A stretch of 7,422 nucleotides of DNA. It comes from Nitrosomonadales bacterium. GTDB taxonomy: Bacteria; Pseudomonadota; Gammaproteobacteria; Burkholderiales; Methylophilaceae. Shown piece by piece: positions 6,900-7,422 of the stretch. The DNA is taken from NCBI GenBank assembly GCA_018657165.1, contig JABHXS010000166.1, forward strand, positions 1 through 7,422, read 5' to 3'. The stretch's first letter is position 1, and each line of letters begins with the position of its first letter. The notes under the pieces were generated by a model. The model did not search any database and was not told the origin of the DNA. It worked only from the letters and a program-made list of their open reading frames with translations. The position numbers were made by a program, and so were the translations under genes.

Positions 6900-6936
6900 T
6901 TCCAGGTATAAGCATGATCTGCCCATACCTGGAATT
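6898..6936 (+). terminator. 12-bp perfect hairpin between convergent genes, probable terminator
   Basis: AATTCCAGGTAT (6898-6909) and ATACCTGGAATT (6925-6936) are exact reverse complements with a 15-base loop. Inside the loop GCA (6912-6914) can pair with TGC (6920-6922). On the plus strand the stem starts at the stop codon of the SoxH-like gene and is followed by TTTTAATTATTTGTTTTTC, a T-rich though interrupted tail. On the minus strand it follows the DoxX stop directly but has only ATTATT before CCC. It is therefore best read as a plus-strand intrinsic terminator that may also work, less well, for the minus-strand gene. Confidence 0.78.
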
Positions 6937-6940
6937 TTAA

Positions 6941-7345
6941 TTATTTGTTTTTCTTGCAACTATCAATACTATAACCGGTGTCAGGATTAAGTGCCATGTA
7001 AAGCAGCCCCCCTGAAATTGCAAGATATTGAAGCGACATTAATAAAAGTGGCTGCCCCCCTAAAGCATTCAAAAAATAAATAAGCGCCCATACCAATGAA
7101 TAAATTGAGAGTACGTAAGCCGTAATTTTAATTTTATAACCAATAATCAAAGTAAACCCTGCAATCAGTTGAACCAAAATACTAATAGGGGCAAAAATTC
7201 CTGGAATTCCTCGTGCGCCCAACAAATCTTGATATAAGGTGTAGCCATTCGGGGTATTGTAGATATTGTTTATGATAAAAATAACGGATACAAAGAATAT
7301 GAGTGCCATCAGCACACGTGATATAACGCCTAGAAATTTACACAC
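6941..7345 (-). CDS. DoxX family inner-membrane protein
   Basis: A 134-residue protein with four membrane segments (about 8-27, 47-70, 73-92 and 100-119) in the DoxX arrangement. It has a basic Arg10 in helix 1 (ISRVLMALIFFVS), an amphipathic stretch with GIPGIFAPISI entering helix 2, IAGFTLIIGYKIKITAYVL across helices 2-3, and ALGGQPLLLMSLQYLAISGG in helix 4. DoxX-type proteins are linked to quinone-dependent thiosulfate oxidation in archaea and to redox or thiol stress membrane complexes in bacteria; most have no known function. The start is GTG at 7345. It is supported by AAGGA ten bases upstream, the only good Shine-Dalgarno in the window. The gene converges on the SoxH-like hydrolase gene and shares its terminator hairpin. 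Membership of the same pathway is possible but not shown. Confidence 0.8.
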   Translation of the reverse strand: MCKFLGVISRVLMALIFFVSVIFIINNIYNTPNGYTLYQDLLGARGIPGIFAPISILVQLIAGFTLIIGYKIKITAYVLSIYSLVWALIYFLNALGGQPLLLMSLQYLAISGGLLYMALNPDTGYSIDSCKKNK

Positions 7346-7355
7346 AATTAACTTT

Positions 7356-7360
7356 TCCTT
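7356..7360 (-). promoter_or_regulatory. Shine-Dalgarno site for the DoxX gene
   Basis: AAGGA reads on the minus strand ten bases before the GTG at 7345. It decides in favour of this non-ATG start, because no in-frame ATG lies nearby upstream. The spacing is slightly long. Confidence 0.55.
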
Positions 7361-7385
7361 AATAGAATTTAAATAATTTTTATGA

Positions 7386-7414
7386 ATAATGCCTTTTTAT
7401 ACAAAACTCTGCAA
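7386..7414 (-). promoter_or_regulatory. Candidate sigma-70 promoter for the DoxX gene
   Basis: On the minus strand TTGCAG (7414-7409) and CATTAT (7391-7386) are separated by exactly 17 bases. They match the -35 and -10 consensus at three and four of six positions. Transcription would begin near 7379, leaving a leader of about 34 bases that contains the AAGGA ribosome site. This is plausible but weak in AT-rich sequence. Confidence 0.3.
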
Positions 7415-7422
7415 GTTTTAAC

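Noticed and set aside
7403..7419. AAAACT / AGTTTT inverted repeat near the right edge
   Set aside because: The six-pair stem is A/T-rich, has no T-run after it on the minus strand, and runs to the edge of the window; it overlaps the candidate -35 instead.

Overview
The window is AT-rich (about one third G+C by eye) and densely coded, with short intergenic gaps. Protein families, an enteric-type acetate permease pair, a Lol-type lipoprotein signal and periplasmic redox proteins point to a Gram-negative proteobacterium. A low-GC, streamlined beta- or gammaproteobacterium is the best guess; nothing here fixes the genus. There are no tRNA or rRNA genes, mobile elements or CRISPR arrays.

Layout. 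Six genes run in one direction on the minus strand from 5891 down to the left edge. In transcription order they are: a cytochrome b561 (5891-5292), a radical SAM protein of the COG0731 type (5230-4385), a lipoprotein PQQ-type beta-propeller dehydrogenase (4374-2623), a PlsC/OlsA-like lysophospholipid acyltransferase (2593-1880), a DUF485 small membrane protein (1804-1517), and the acetate/cation symporter ActP, which runs off the left edge (1524-1). Gaps between them are 61, 10, 29 and 75 bases, then an 8-base overlap. On the plus strand, diverging from b561 across an 84-base very AT-rich gap, is a secreted metallo-beta-lactamase-fold protein of the quinoprotein-associated SoxH-like type (5976-6899). 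It converges on a minus-strand DoxX-family membrane protein (7345-6941), and a perfect 12-bp hairpin between them probably terminates transcription from one or both sides.

How the genes may work together. The dehydrogenase, cytochrome b561, SoxH-like hydrolase and possibly DoxX look like a periplasmic oxidation module. A membrane-anchored quinoprotein would oxidise an unknown substrate and pass electrons, without a fused cytochrome c domain, towards the membrane b-type cytochrome and the quinone pool. The hydrolase would act alongside in the periplasm. The radical SAM gene sits tightly inside this set but is not PqqE. The acyltransferase and the acetate-uptake pair are probably separate functions downstream. 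The most notable point is that the dehydrogenase keeps the PQQ-stacking Trp, the Cys-Cys pair and the metal-binding Asn, but appears to have lost both the catalytic Asp and the metal-ligand Glu of the methanol/ethanol dehydrogenase family.
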